Source: Cellulomonas xylanilytica (GTDB taxonomy: Bacteria > Actinomycetota > Actinomycetes > Actinomycetales > Cellulomonadaceae). Taken from it: a DNA stretch of 64,000 bases. Location: assembly GCF_007989805.1 (NCBI RefSeq), contig NZ_BJUB01000002.1, positions 310,001 to 374,000 of the forward strand, written 5' to 3'. Both the position numbers and the translations under genes were made by a program. The notes below the pieces were generated by a model. It made no database searches. It was not told where the DNA came from and saw only the letters and a program-made list of their open reading frames with translations. Of this stretch, positions 1 through 8,260 are shown in pieces (position 1 is the stretch's first letter; each line of letters opens with the position of its first letter).

Positions 1-104
1 CCGAGCCTCCCGACGCCCGGACGCACCGCCTTCTCCCAGACGCGGACACCTGCGGCCCCGGTGCGGACGTACGGTCGGAGACCCATCCCTCAGGAGGTCC
101 CGCC

Positions 105-308
105 ATGAAGTTCGTGCTCGAGGTCGACCTGTCCGCCGGCGCCGTCGCTGACGCGCCCCTCGACGAGCTCGGCCGGATCCTGCGCTACTGGGCGGGCAAC
201 GTGAAGCACTACCCGCTGGAGCCCGGGTCCGGCGAGACGATCTCCGACTCGACCTATGCACCCGTCGGCTCGTGGACGATCACGGCCACCGAGTCACCGG
301 CGCCCTGA
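105..308 (+). CDS. small hypothetical protein (67 aa)
   Basis: A 67-residue acidic protein with no signal peptide, membrane segment or motif that I recognise. The start is well supported: CAGGAGGT ends six to seven bases before the ATG. It ends in an Ala/Pro-rich tail after a stretch rich in Thr, Ser and Trp. The gene before it is outside the window, and the next gene is on the opposite strand, so context gives no function. It is short enough that only the ribosome binding site and the codon bias support it. Confidence 0.6.
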   Translation: MKFVLEVDLSAGAVADAPLDELGRILRYWAGNVKHYPLEPGSGETISDSTYAPVGSWTITATESPAP

Positions 309-375
309 CCGGCCGAGCCGTCGCCCGCGCCGCGACCCGGCCGCGGAGCCGTCGGTCTGGGACGCTACGCACTCA

Positions 376-424
376 GTCGTCGAGCCAGCCTCCGTCGTCG
401 AGCCAGCTCAGTCGTCGAGCCAGC
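376..424. repeat. three direct copies of a 14-bp repeat at a gene end
   Basis: GTCGTCGAGCCAGC occurs at 376-389, 394-407 and 411-424. The last copy encodes the final Trp-Leu-Asp-Asp residues of the zinc-ribbon gene on the minus strand. The other two lie just beyond its stop, as if the 3' end had been duplicated twice. Confidence 0.7.
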
Positions 425-644
425 GGAGGACCGTGCGTCCGAAGGCACCGACCAGTGCCAGCCGTGACGTGACGCCGCACGTCCGGCACACGAGGACGTG
501 GTTCACCCACGGCATGCCACCCACCTGGTCGATCCCCGAGACGTCGAGGGTCGTCGCCCGGCACCTCGGGCACAGCAGCTGCCCCTCGGGGTCCAGCTCC
601 AGCGATGCACCGGGCATCGCGGACGGCAGCGTCGAGTGGCTCAT
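408..644 (-). CDS. small zinc-ribbon protein
   Basis: A 78-residue protein with two CxxC pairs (CPRC near residue 27, CRTC near residue 53) separated by about 22 residues, the layout of a zinc ribbon that binds one Zn ion. The middle carries a Gly-Gly-Met-Pro-Trp turn. The ATG at 644 is chosen because GGAGG lies six bases upstream; a longer reading to 728 adds an Arg/His-rich stretch without such a site. Function is unknown. Similar small actinobacterial zinc ribbons are usually of unassigned role. The stop lies inside a short direct repeat. Confidence 0.65.
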   Translation of the reverse strand: MSHSTLPSAMPGASLELDPEGQLLCPRCRATTLDVSGIDQVGGMPWVNHVLVCRTCGVTSRLALVGAFGRTVLRWLDD

Positions 645-776
645 GGGGTACCTCCGGGGGTCGTGCTGAGAGTGCGGTTGCTGGCCCAAGTGCACCACGA
701 GTGCATGGGCACGCGCCCGTCGGTCCACCTCGGCGTGGCGACCTACGCCGAGGGGTCGCGCACGTCGAGGCCGTGG

Positions 777-1880
777 TCAGCGGTCGACGCGGGCTCCGCC
801 GCCGCCGGCCAGCTTGAGCACCTCGGCCTTGCTGACCATGGTGGTGTCGCCGGGGGTCGTCATCGCGAGGGCGCCATGGGCGGCGCCGTACTCGACTGCG
901 GTCTGCAGGTCCTCGCCCGCGAGCAGGCCGTACGCGAGGCCCGAGGCGAACGAGTCCCCGCCGCCGACGCGGTCGAGGATCTCGAGCCGCTCCCGGTGCG
1001 TGGCGCTGACCAGGCCGGTGCCCTTCGACCAGGCGATCGCGCCCCAGTCGTTGACGGTCGCCGAGTGCACCGTGCGCAACGTCGTCGCGATGACCTGGAA
1101 GTTGGGGTACGTCTCGGCCACGCGGTCGATCATCGCGGCGAACGACGAGAGCTCCAGGGCCGACAGGTTCTCGTCGACGCCCTCGACCTCGAAGCCGAGC
1201 GAGGCGGTGAAGTCCTCCTCGTTGCCGATCATCACGTCGATGTGCGGCGCGATGGCCCGGTTGACCTCCTGCGCACGGGCCTGGCCACCGACGGCCTTCC
1301 AGAGGCTCGGCCGGTAGTTGAGGTCGTAGCTGACGATCGTGCCGTGCTTGCGCGCGACCGTGACCGCCTCGATCACCGTCTCCGCCGCGCTGTCGGACAG
1401 GGCCGCGAAGATGCCGCCCGTGTGGAACCAGCGCACCCCGAGCTCGCCGAAGAGGTGCTCCCAGTCGACGTCCCCGGGGGCCAGCTGCGCCGCCGCGGTG
1501 TGCCCGCGGTCGCTCACGCCGACGGCTCCGCGGACCCCGAAGCCGCGCTCGGTGAAGTTGAGCCCGTTGCGGACCTGCCGCCCGATGCCGTCGTAGGGCA
1601 CCCACTGGATGAACTGGGTGTCGAGCCCGCCGGTGAGGATGAGGTCCTCGACCAGCCGCCCCACCTCGTTGTCCGCGAGCGCGGTCACGATCGCGGTGCG
1701 CAGCCCGAACGCGCGTCGCAGGCCGCGGGAGACGTTGTACTCGCCACCGCCCTCCCAGGCGCGGAACGACCGGGCGGTGCGGATGCGGCCCTCGCCGGGG
1801 TCGAGGCGGAGCATGACCTCGCCGAGGGAGACGGCGTCGTAGCGTGTCTCGCCCGCGGGGCGGATGACCAGGTCGGACAT
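777..1880 (-). CDS. kdgK: 2-dehydro-3-deoxygluconate kinase (PfkB family)
   Basis: A 367-residue PfkB-family sugar kinase. It should phosphorylate 2-keto-3-deoxygluconate (KDG) with ATP to give KDPG, the substrate of the aldolase encoded just upstream. The N-terminus has the family substrate-binding GGGEYN stretch near residue 44. The C-terminal signature is RVGGGDSFASG near residue 307, whose Asp is the catalytic base. The family more often reads GAGD; GGGD is a tolerated variant. It is the third gene of an operon uxaC-eda-kdgK, with about 25 bp between eda and this gene. The specificity for KDG is inferred from the aldolase and isomerase next to it; another 2-keto-3-deoxy sugar is possible. 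Confidence 0.88.
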   Translation of the reverse strand: MSDLVIRPAGETRYDAVSLGEVMLRLDPGEGRIRTARSFRAWEGGGEYNVSRGLRRAFGLRTAIVTALADNEVGRLVEDLILTGGLDTQFIQWVPYDGIGRQVRNGLNFTERGFGVRGAVGVSDRGHTAAAQLAPGDVDWEHLFGELGVRWFHTGGIFAALSDSAAETVIEAVTVARKHGTIVSYDLNYRPSLWKAVGGQARAQEVNRAIAPHIDVMIGNEEDFTASLGFEVEGVDENLSALELSSFAAMIDRVAETYPNFQVIATTLRTVHSATVNDWGAIAWSKGTGLVSATHRERLEILDRVGGGDSFASGLAYGLLAGEDLQTAVEYGAAHGALAMTTPGDTTMVSKAEVLKLAGGGGARVDR

Positions 1881-1905
1881 GAGCGATGTTCCTTCGCGAT
1901 CGAGG

Positions 1906-2535
1906 TCAGGGGTGGGCGACGAGGCTCACGGCCTCGGCCGTGAGGTCGCGGACGGCGTCGAGGTCGCCGCCGCGGATGAGGTCGCGCGGAACCATCCAGG
2001 AGCCGCCGACGGCCCGGACGGCGGGCAGCGCCAGGTACTCGGCCAGGTTGCTGGGTCCGATGCCACCGGTGGGCACGAACCCGACGTCCCCGAACGGAGC
2101 CGCGAGCGCGGCGACCGCCTTGGCACCGCCGGAGGTGCCGGCCGGGAAGAACTTCACGGTGGTCAGACCCAGCTCGAGGGCGGCCTGCACCTCGGTGGCC
2201 GTGACCGCGCCGGGCAGCGCCAGGATGCCGTGCTCCTGGCAGCGCTCGACGACCGCCCGGCTGGTGCCGGGCGACACGACGTAGGACGCGCCCGCGGCGA
2301 CCGCAGCGTCGACCTGGGCCGGGGTGAGCACCGTGCCGGCACCCACGAGGACGTCGCCCCGCGCGGCGATGGCGCGGATCGCGTCGGCCGCGGCGGACGT
2401 CCGGAAGGTGACCTCGGCCACCGGGAGCCCGCCGTCGACGAGAGCCTGCGCCAGCGCGTCGGCGTGCGAGGCGTCGTCGATGACGACGACGGGGACCAGG
2501 CGGTGCGCCGCAAGGCGCTCCAGGATGTCGCTCAC
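1906..2535 (-). CDS. eda: KDPG / KHG aldolase
   Basis: A 209-residue class I aldolase that splits 2-keto-3-deoxy-6-phosphogluconate into pyruvate and glyceraldehyde-3-phosphate. Family landmarks are the AEVTFRT strand with the catalytic Glu near residue 43, the GAGTVL turn near residue 66, and the Schiff-base Lys in TTVKFFPAG near residue 130. The start is GTG at 2535: it overlaps the uxaC stop by four bases (GTGA) with GGAG five bases upstream, so the two are translationally coupled. A longer reading into uxaC is not needed. Length fits the family. It works between KdgK and central metabolism. Confidence 0.93.
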   Translation of the reverse strand: MSDILERLAAHRLVPVVVIDDASHADALAQALVDGGLPVAEVTFRTSAAADAIRAIAARGDVLVGAGTVLTPAQVDAAVAAGASYVVSPGTSRAVVERCQEHGILALPGAVTATEVQAALELGLTTVKFFPAGTSGGAKAVAALAAPFGDVGFVPTGGIGPSNLAEYLALPAVRAVGGSWMVPRDLIRGGDLDAVRDLTAEAVSLVAHP

Positions 2536-4016
2536 TTGTGCTCCTTCGCACCGTGCTCGGACCCGCTCAGATGCGGGAAAGCGTTTGCCGTCTTCGGGGG
2601 AGCATACGCCTCGCGCGGGATGCGGTAGGCGAGGCCGACGGCCGTCTCGACCGCCTCGTCCAGGTCGAGCCGGTGCTCCGCGACGAGCCGCGCGAGGAAC
2701 CCCGCGTCGATCCGCCGGGCCAGGTCGTGCCGCGCGGGGATCGAGCAGAAGGCGCGCGTGTCGTCGACGAACCCGGTCGTGTTGGCGAACCCGGCGGTGT
2801 CGGTGACCGCCTCCCGGAACCGCCGCATGCCGTCCGGGGTGTCGAGGAACCACCACGGCGCACCGAGCCGCACGGCCGGGTAGACGCCCGCGATCGGGGC
2901 CAGCTCGCGGCTGAACGTGTCCTCGTCCACCGTGAACAGGACCAGCCGGAGGCCGGGGTGGTGGCCGAACGCCTCGAGGACAGGGCGCAGGGCGCGCACG
3001 TACTCGGTGGTCACCGGGATGTCGTAGCCGACGTCCGGACCGCGCAGCTCGGCGACCGCGGGGTCGTGGTCGCGAAGGACCCCCGGGTGGAGCTGCATCA
3101 CGAGGCCGTCCTCGGCAGACATCCGGGCCATCTCGAACAGCATGTGACCGGAGAACGTCTGCGCGTCCGCGGCGCTGACGTCACCGCGCAGGGCCGCCGA
3201 CACGATCCGCTCGGCCTCCGCATCGCTCAGCGGGGTGGTGTCCGCGGACAGGTGCCCGTGGTCCGTGGCGCGGGCGCCGGCCGCGATGAACACGCGCCGA
3301 CGCTCCTCGAGCGCGCGCAGCAGGTCGCGGTACCCGCTGATCGAGACGCCGGACCGCTCCTCCAGCAGGGCGACGTCCGCCTGCCAGCCGGGACGGTCGA
3401 CGTGCAGCAGCGCGTCGGGCCGGAACGTCGGCACGATTCGGTCACCCCAGCCGCGCTCCGCCAGGTCGGCGTGGTCCGCGAGCGTGGCGGTCGCCGCGTC
3501 GGTGGTGGCCAGGATCTCGATGCCGAACTCGTCGAAGAGGGCGAGCGGCCGGGAGGCCGGCTTCTCCAGACGCTCGGACAGGAGGTCGAACAGCCGGTCG
3601 GCAGAGTCGGCCGACGGTCGCTCGTCGAGCCCGAACACCTCGACGAGCACGTGCTCGAGCCAGTAGCGCGTCGGCGTCCCGCGGAACAGCGGCCAGTGCG
3701 TCGCGAACGTCCGCCAGACCTCGCGCGGGTCCGCGACGACCCCCGGCCGGTCCCGCCGGGGCACGCCCAGCGCGTCATGGGACACGCCCTGGGACACCAG
3801 CATGCGCACCAGGTAGTGGTCCGGCGTGACCAGCAGGGACGCCGGGTCCGCGAAGGGCTCGTCGCGCGCCAGCAGGCCGGCGTCGACGTGGCCGTGCATG
3901 GAGACGATCGGCAGCGTCGCCGTCGCCGCGAGGATCTCGCGGGCGATCGGCCGCACGACGGGGTCGCTGGGCAACGCCCGGTCGGGGTGCAACGACCACC
4001 CGGTCTCGCTCGCCAT
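2532..4016 (-). CDS. uxaC: glucuronate isomerase
   Basis: A 494-residue amidohydrolase-fold isomerase converting D-glucuronate to D-fructuronate (and D-galacturonate to D-tagaturonate). The metal-site motif SMHGHVD lies near residue 39, followed by a DHYLVRML helix typical of UxaC. Length is a little above the usual 465-475. ATG 4016 is preceded by GAGGAGG at the right distance; upstream in-frame starts lack a site. It is the first gene of uxaC-eda-kdgK, divergent from a LacI gene, and a LacI-like operator lies at 4074-4087. The last codons contain an operator-like GGAAAGCGTTTGCC (2576-2589), which may be chance. Confidence 0.93.
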   Translation of the reverse strand: MASETGWSLHPDRALPSDPVVRPIAREILAATATLPIVSMHGHVDAGLLARDEPFADPASLLVTPDHYLVRMLVSQGVSHDALGVPRRDRPGVVADPREVWRTFATHWPLFRGTPTRYWLEHVLVEVFGLDERPSADSADRLFDLLSERLEKPASRPLALFDEFGIEILATTDAATATLADHADLAERGWGDRIVPTFRPDALLHVDRPGWQADVALLEERSGVSISGYRDLLRALEERRRVFIAAGARATDHGHLSADTTPLSDAEAERIVSAALRGDVSAADAQTFSGHMLFEMARMSAEDGLVMQLHPGVLRDHDPAVAELRGPDVGYDIPVTTEYVRALRPVLEAFGHHPGLRLVLFTVDEDTFSRELAPIAGVYPAVRLGAPWWFLDTPDGMRRFREAVTDTAGFANTTGFVDDTRAFCSIPARHDLARRIDAGFLARLVAEHRLDLDEAVETAVGLAYRIPREAYAPPKTANAFPHLSGSEHGAKEHK

Positions 4017-4073
4017 CGATCCTCCTCGGAAGCAGCCGTCACGCCCGCCGAAGGGTTCTTCGATGACGCGTCG

Positions 4074-4087
4074 TGCAAACGTATTCA
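4074..4087. promoter_or_regulatory. LacI-type operator before uxaC
   Basis: TGCAAACGTATTCA lies about 60 bp upstream of the uxaC start. It matches TGAAATCGCATTCA (4183-4196), GGAAAGCGCATTCC (7015-7028) and TGAAAGCGCATTCC (40327-40340) at most positions. It overlaps a wider inverted repeat, CTTCGATGA (4058-4066) and TCATCGAAG (4085-4093). The probable binder is the LacI protein encoded at 4227. Confidence 0.5.
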
Positions 4088-4182
4088 TCGAAGCCAAGCA
4101 GGTGGACGCGCTGACCACAAGCCCACGATGGCGCACATCCCGCATGTCGGGACGCCACTTGCGAGGCACGAACGCCGCGTGC

Positions 4183-4196
4183 TGAAATCGCATTCA
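4183..4196. promoter_or_regulatory. LacI-type operator before the uronate lacI
   Basis: TGAAATCGCATTCA, an imperfect palindrome ending 30 bp before the lacI start at 4227. It differs at two positions from the site in front of the ABC importer at 40327-40340. Its location fits autoregulation of the lacI-uxuB operon. Confidence 0.55.
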
Positions 4197-4226
4197 TTCA
4201 TCCGGGGGTCGAGACGAGGAGGGACT

Positions 4227-5342
4227 GTGGTGGTCACGTTGCGCGATGTCGCACGGGCTGCGGGCGTCTCACCGGCGACGGCCTCCCGGGCGCTCAGCGC
4301 GCCCGACCTGGTCGCCCCCGCCCGCCGCGAGCACGTCCAACAGGTCGCCCGCGAGCTCGGCTACCGGCCGAACCGGGCGGCCCGGGAGCTGATCACCGGT
4401 CGCACCGGGAACCTGTGCCTGGTGGTGCCGGACCTGGAGAACCCGTTCTTCGCCGCCGTCGCCAAGGGCGTGCAGGCGCGCGCACGCGCCCTCGGCTTCG
4501 CGCTGCTCGTCGCAGACGCGGAGGAGGACCCCCGCCTCGAGAGCGAGCTCGTCGGGCACCTCGGTGCGCAGGTGGACGGCGTCATCCTGTGCTCACCGCG
4601 GATGACCGACGCGGAGCTCGACCGGCTGGGCCGGGACGTGCTGGACGACGACGTCCCCCTGCTGCTCGTCAACCGGCTGCACGGCGGGCTGCCGTCCGTC
4701 GTCATCGACAACACCGACGGCATCCGCCAGGCGGTCACGCACCTGTACGCGCTCGGGCACCGTCGCATCGGCTACGCCGGCGGCCCCGTCGGCTCGTGGT
4801 CCGACGCGCAGCGGAGGCGCGGGCTCGAGCACGCATCGCACGGACTGCGCAGCATCGACGTCGTCGACCTCGGACACTTCCCTCCGCTGTTCGGCGGCGG
4901 CGTCGCAGCAGGAGACCTCGTCGCTGCGAGCGGCGTCACCGCGGTCCTCGCCCACAACGACCTCCTCGCGCTCGGCATCCTGAGCAGGCTGCGCGCCCGT
5001 GGCGTGCGCGTCCCCGAGGACGTCTCGGTCGTCGGGTACGACGACATCCCGGCGGCGACCCTCGTCTCGCCGACGCTCACCACCGTCACCGTCCCGCTTG
5101 CCCGCCTCGGTCGGGCGGCGGTCGACCTGCTGATCGAGGCGGGCTCCGTCCCGACGGCGGCCGAGTCGGCGATCGCGGCCGGCCTCGCCGCAGCCGAGCG
5201 GGCGCAGCACGGGACTCCGGCGATCACGGTGGGGTCCATCGGTGCGACACCTCCCCCCGCGTCGGTCCTCATCGGGGTCGAGCTGGTGGTCCGCGCGTCC
5301 ACGGGCGTGGCGCCCGCGCAGTCGTCGGTGGCCGGCGGATGA
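4227..5342 (+). CDS. LacI-family regulator of uronate catabolism
   Basis: A 371-residue LacI-family repressor. The helix-turn-helix (TLRDVARAAGVSPATASRAL) covers residues 4-23, with the hinge near residue 45. A periplasmic-binding-protein-like effector domain follows from about residue 60, including NPFF and a VVGYDDIPAA motif. GTG 4227 and GTG 4230 are both possible behind GAGGAGGG; 4230 has the more usual spacing of seven bases. The stop overlaps the fructuronate reductase start (ATGA), so both are coupled. It is divergent from uxaC-eda-kdgK, and sites of one class lie before each of these operons. The effector is therefore probably a uronate or KDG-type metabolite. A long Ala-rich insertion (about residues 312-350) sits near the C-terminus. 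Confidence 0.9.
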   Translation: MVVTLRDVARAAGVSPATASRALSAPDLVAPARREHVQQVARELGYRPNRAARELITGRTGNLCLVVPDLENPFFAAVAKGVQARARALGFALLVADAEEDPRLESELVGHLGAQVDGVILCSPRMTDAELDRLGRDVLDDDVPLLLVNRLHGGLPSVVIDNTDGIRQAVTHLYALGHRRIGYAGGPVGSWSDAQRRRGLEHASHGLRSIDVVDLGHFPPLFGGGVAAGDLVAASGVTAVLAHNDLLALGILSRLRARGVRVPEDVSVVGYDDIPAATLVSPTLTTVTVPLARLGRAAVDLLIEAGSVPTAAESAIAAGLAAAERAQHGTPAITVGSIGATPPPASVLIGVELVVRASTGVAPAQSSVAGG

Positions 5343-6853
5343 CGCCCTCCGCCGGCGCGCCCAGGCTCTCCCGCGCGACCCTGCACGGCACCCCGCTGCC
5401 GTCCGGCGTGCGGGCGCCCGCAGTCGACCCCGCGGACGTCAGCGTCGGGCTGGTGCACCTCGGGCTCGGCGCGTTCCACCGGGCGCACCAGGCGGTGTTC
5501 ACGGAGGATGCCGCGGCGGCGACGGGCGAGAACCGCTGGGGCATCCTCGGCGTCACCCAGCGCAGCGCCCGCGTCGTGGACCAGCTCGCGCCGCAGGACG
5601 GCCTCTACGGCGTCCTGACCAAGGGCAGCACCGAGACGTCGCTGCGGCTGGTCGGGTCGTTGCGCGACGTGGCGTTCCCCGGCACGGACACCTCCCGGGT
5701 GCTCTCGACCATCGCCGCGCCGACCACGCACGTCGTGACCCTGACCGTGACGGAGAAGGGATACCGCCGGGCAGCCGACGGCGGCCCGGACCTGGCCGAC
5801 CCCGACCTGGCGGCCGACCTCGAGGCCCTGGCCACCGAGCTGCGCGGCGGCGGCACCGACATCCCGGCCCGTTCCCCGCTCGGCCTGCTCCTGCGCGGAC
5901 TCGCGTTGCGTGAGCGGCAGGACGCGGGCAACCTCACGGTGGTCTGCTGCGACAACCTCGCCGACAACGGAGCCGTCCTCGCCGCGCTCGTCGCCGCCAC
6001 CCTCGATGCCGTCCCACACGGTGACCGGCTCCGCGGGTGGGTCGAGACCTCTGTCCGCTTCCCGGGGACGATGGTCGACAGGATCGTGCCCGCCACCACC
6101 GACGCGCACCGCGCGGAGGCTCAGTCGCTCCTCGGACTGAGCGACGCGGGCCTGGTGATCGGCGAGCCGTTCACGCAGTGGGTCATCCAGGACACGTTCG
6201 CCGGGCCGCGTCCGGCGTGGGAGCGCGTCGGGGCCATCCTGACCGCCGACGTCGCACCCTACGAGCGCGCCAAGCTGCGCGTGCTCAACGCCAGCCACTC
6301 GACCCTCGCCTACCTCGGCGCGCTGCGCGGCCACGCGACGATCGCACAGGCCGTCGCCGACCCCACCCTGGAGGCGACCGTCCGGGCACTCGTCGACGAG
6401 GACGTCCTGCCCACGCTCGTCGCCCCCGACGGCATGGACCTGGAGCAGTACCGGGACGACGTCCTGACCCGGTTCGCCAACCCGAACACCGGGCACACCA
6501 CCGTGCAGGTCGCCATGGACGGGTCGCAGAAGCTGCCGCAGCGGCTCCTCGGCACCGTCCGGGACCGGCTCGCCGGCGGGTCGGTCCCCACTGCCGCCGC
6601 CACGACCGTCGCCGCCTGGATCGCCTACGTCCGGGCCGCCTCGCAGGGCGAGCTCGAGGTCGACGGCCGGCCGGTGACGCTCGACGACCCGCTGGCGCCC
6701 GCCCTTGCGGCTGCTGCCGCCGGTCCTCTCGACTCGCTGGCCGACCGGATGCTCGACGTCCGGGCAGTCTTCGGTGACGACCTGGCCGGGTCGGACGCGT
6801 TCCGGTCGGCGGTGCGCAGGGCTGTCGCCGAGCTGGTGACGATCCGGGCGTAG
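5339..6853 (+). CDS. uxuB: fructuronate reductase (mannitol dehydrogenase family)
   Basis: A 504-residue polyol dehydrogenase of the mannitol dehydrogenase family. The NAD-binding N-domain begins with VGLVHLGLGAFHRAHQA (about residues 37-53). The C-domain has KLRVLNASHS near residue 317, which holds the family catalytic Lys, Asn and His. Next to uxaC, the best assignment is NADH-dependent reduction of D-fructuronate to D-mannonate. A tagaturonate reductase (UxaB) or a mannitol dehydrogenase cannot be excluded from sequence alone. Its ATG overlaps the lacI stop by four bases. The dehydratase that should follow (UxuA or UxaA) is absent from the window. Confidence 0.82.
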   Translation: MTPSAGAPRLSRATLHGTPLPSGVRAPAVDPADVSVGLVHLGLGAFHRAHQAVFTEDAAAATGENRWGILGVTQRSARVVDQLAPQDGLYGVLTKGSTETSLRLVGSLRDVAFPGTDTSRVLSTIAAPTTHVVTLTVTEKGYRRAADGGPDLADPDLAADLEALATELRGGGTDIPARSPLGLLLRGLALRERQDAGNLTVVCCDNLADNGAVLAALVAATLDAVPHGDRLRGWVETSVRFPGTMVDRIVPATTDAHRAEAQSLLGLSDAGLVIGEPFTQWVIQDTFAGPRPAWERVGAILTADVAPYERAKLRVLNASHSTLAYLGALRGHATIAQAVADPTLEATVRALVDEDVLPTLVAPDGMDLEQYRDDVLTRFANPNTGHTTVQVAMDGSQKLPQRLLGTVRDRLAGGSVPTAAATTVAAWIAYVRAASQGELEVDGRPVTLDDPLAPALAAAAAGPLDSLADRMLDVRAVFGDDLAGSDAFRSAVRRAVAELVTIRA

Positions 6854-6983
6854 GGCTCGATCGCAGGCCCGACGGCCGAGCCACGAGGGCGGACGCCCCG
6901 TCAGATCCGGCCCGCGGCGGGTTCGCGCGGCGGATGCGGGGTCTCGGCGCAACCTGCCGCGAGCACCATTCGACACCGACCTC

Positions 6984-7028
6984 TTGACGCGTCAGCACCT
7001 CGGTGCGCTACGCTGGAAAGCGCATTCC
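6984..7028 (+). promoter_or_regulatory. promoter with overlapping LacI operator
   Basis: TTGACG (6984-6989) and TACGCT (7009-7014) form a plausible -35/-10 pair with a 19-bp spacer. GGAAAGCGCATTCC (7015-7028) starts right after the -10, where bound LacI protein would block the start of transcription. The ATG of the oxidoreductase gene is 42 bp further on. The operator is nearly the same as that of the ABC importer at 40327-40340. Confidence 0.6.
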
Positions 7029-7070
7029 CTCCTCCGACCGACACCGCGGTCCAGAACACTCGGAGCACTC

Positions 7071-8234
7071 ATGACGACCCGCACCCTGCGCATCGGGATG
7101 AACGGCATCACCGGCCGGATGGGCTACCGCCAGCACCTCGTCCGCTCGATCCTGTCGATCCGCGACCAGGGCGGCGTGACGCTCGAGGACGGCACGCGCG
7201 TCCAGGTGGAGCCGATCCTCGTGGGCCGCAACGCCGACAAGGTGCGCGAGCTGGCCGAGCTGCACGGCGTGGAGCACTGGACGACGGACGCGGACGCGGT
7301 CATCAACGACCCCACGGTCGACATCTACTTCGACGCCCAGGTGACCAGCCGCCGGTACTCGGCGCTCACGGCCGCCATGAAGGCCGGCAAGCACATCTTC
7401 ACCGAGAAGCCGACGGCCGAGACGCTGGCCGAGGCGATCGACCTGGCACGCCTGCGCGAGAGCACCGGTGTCACGGCGGGCGTGGTGCACGACAAGCTGT
7501 ACCTGCCGGGGCTGGTCAAGCTGCGCCGGCTGGTGGACGAGGGCTTCTTCGGCCGGATCCTGTCGCTGCGCGGGGAGTTCGGCTACTGGGTGTTCGAGGG
7601 TGACGGCCAGGAGGCCCAGCGCCCCAGCTGGAACTACCGCAAGGAGGACGGCGGCGGCATCGTCGTCGACATGTTCTGCCACTGGAACTACGTGCTCGAG
7701 GGCATCCTCGGCACGGTCCGGACGGTGAACGCGCAGACCGCGACGCACATCCCGACGCGCTGGGACGAGCAGGGCAAGGCGTACGACGCCACCGCCGACG
7801 ACGCCGCGTACGGCATCTTCGAGATCGAGACGCCCGGCGGCGACCCGGTGGTCGCGCAGATCAACTCGTCCTGGGCGGTGCGCGTGTACCGCGACGAGCT
7901 GGTGGAGTTCCAGATCGACGGCACGCACGGCTCGGCGGTCGCCGGGCTGAACAAGTGCGTCGCCCAGCAGCGTGTGCACACCCCGAAGCCCGTGTGGAAC
8001 CCGGACCTGCCCGTCACGGAGTCGTTCCGCGACCAGTGGCTGGAGGTGCCGGCCAACGGCGACCTGGACAACGGCTTCAAGCTGCAGTGGGAGGAGTTCC
8101 TGCGCGACGTCGTCGCCGGGCGCACCCACCGGTTCGACCTGCTGTCGGCCGCGCGCGGCGTGCAGCTGGCCGAGCTGGGCCTGCAGTCGTCGGCGGAGGG
8201 CCGGCGTCTCGACGTCCCGACGATCACGCTGTGA
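7071..8234 (+). CDS. Gfo/Idh/MocA-family oxidoreductase
   Basis: A 387-residue NAD(P)-dependent oxidoreductase. The N-terminal Rossmann domain starts with IGMNGITGRMGY (about residues 7-18), a longer loop than the usual GxGxxG, and has the EKP motif near residue 108. The C-terminal alpha/beta domain carries the substrate-side residues. Such enzymes oxidise or reduce hydroxyls of sugars, inositols or uronates. It is cotranscribed with the isomerase-like gene that follows and is preceded by an operator of the uronate class. A role in converting an unusual uronate or keto sugar is inferred; the substrate cannot be read from the sequence. GGAG lies before ATG 7071. Confidence 0.82.
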   Translation: MTTRTLRIGMNGITGRMGYRQHLVRSILSIRDQGGVTLEDGTRVQVEPILVGRNADKVRELAELHGVEHWTTDADAVINDPTVDIYFDAQVTSRRYSALTAAMKAGKHIFTEKPTAETLAEAIDLARLRESTGVTAGVVHDKLYLPGLVKLRRLVDEGFFGRILSLRGEFGYWVFEGDGQEAQRPSWNYRKEDGGGIVVDMFCHWNYVLEGILGTVRTVNAQTATHIPTRWDEQGKAYDATADDAAYGIFEIETPGGDPVVAQINSSWAVRVYRDELVEFQIDGTHGSAVAGLNKCVAQQRVHTPKPVWNPDLPVTESFRDQWLEVPANGDLDNGFKLQWEEFLRDVVAGRTHRFDLLSAARGVQLAELGLQSSAEGRRLDVPTITL

Positions 8235-8260
8235 CGGCGCCGACGGCGGCGGAGCCAGCT

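Noticed and set aside
27..70. Possible seventh 44-bp repeat ending in TGCGGACGT at 62-70
   Set aside because: The matching left arm is missing at the required distance, so it is at most a remnant.
6854..6882. Terminator after the fructuronate reductase gene (GGCTCG / CGAGCC)
   Set aside because: Only a six-bp stem with a 17-base loop, too weak to support.
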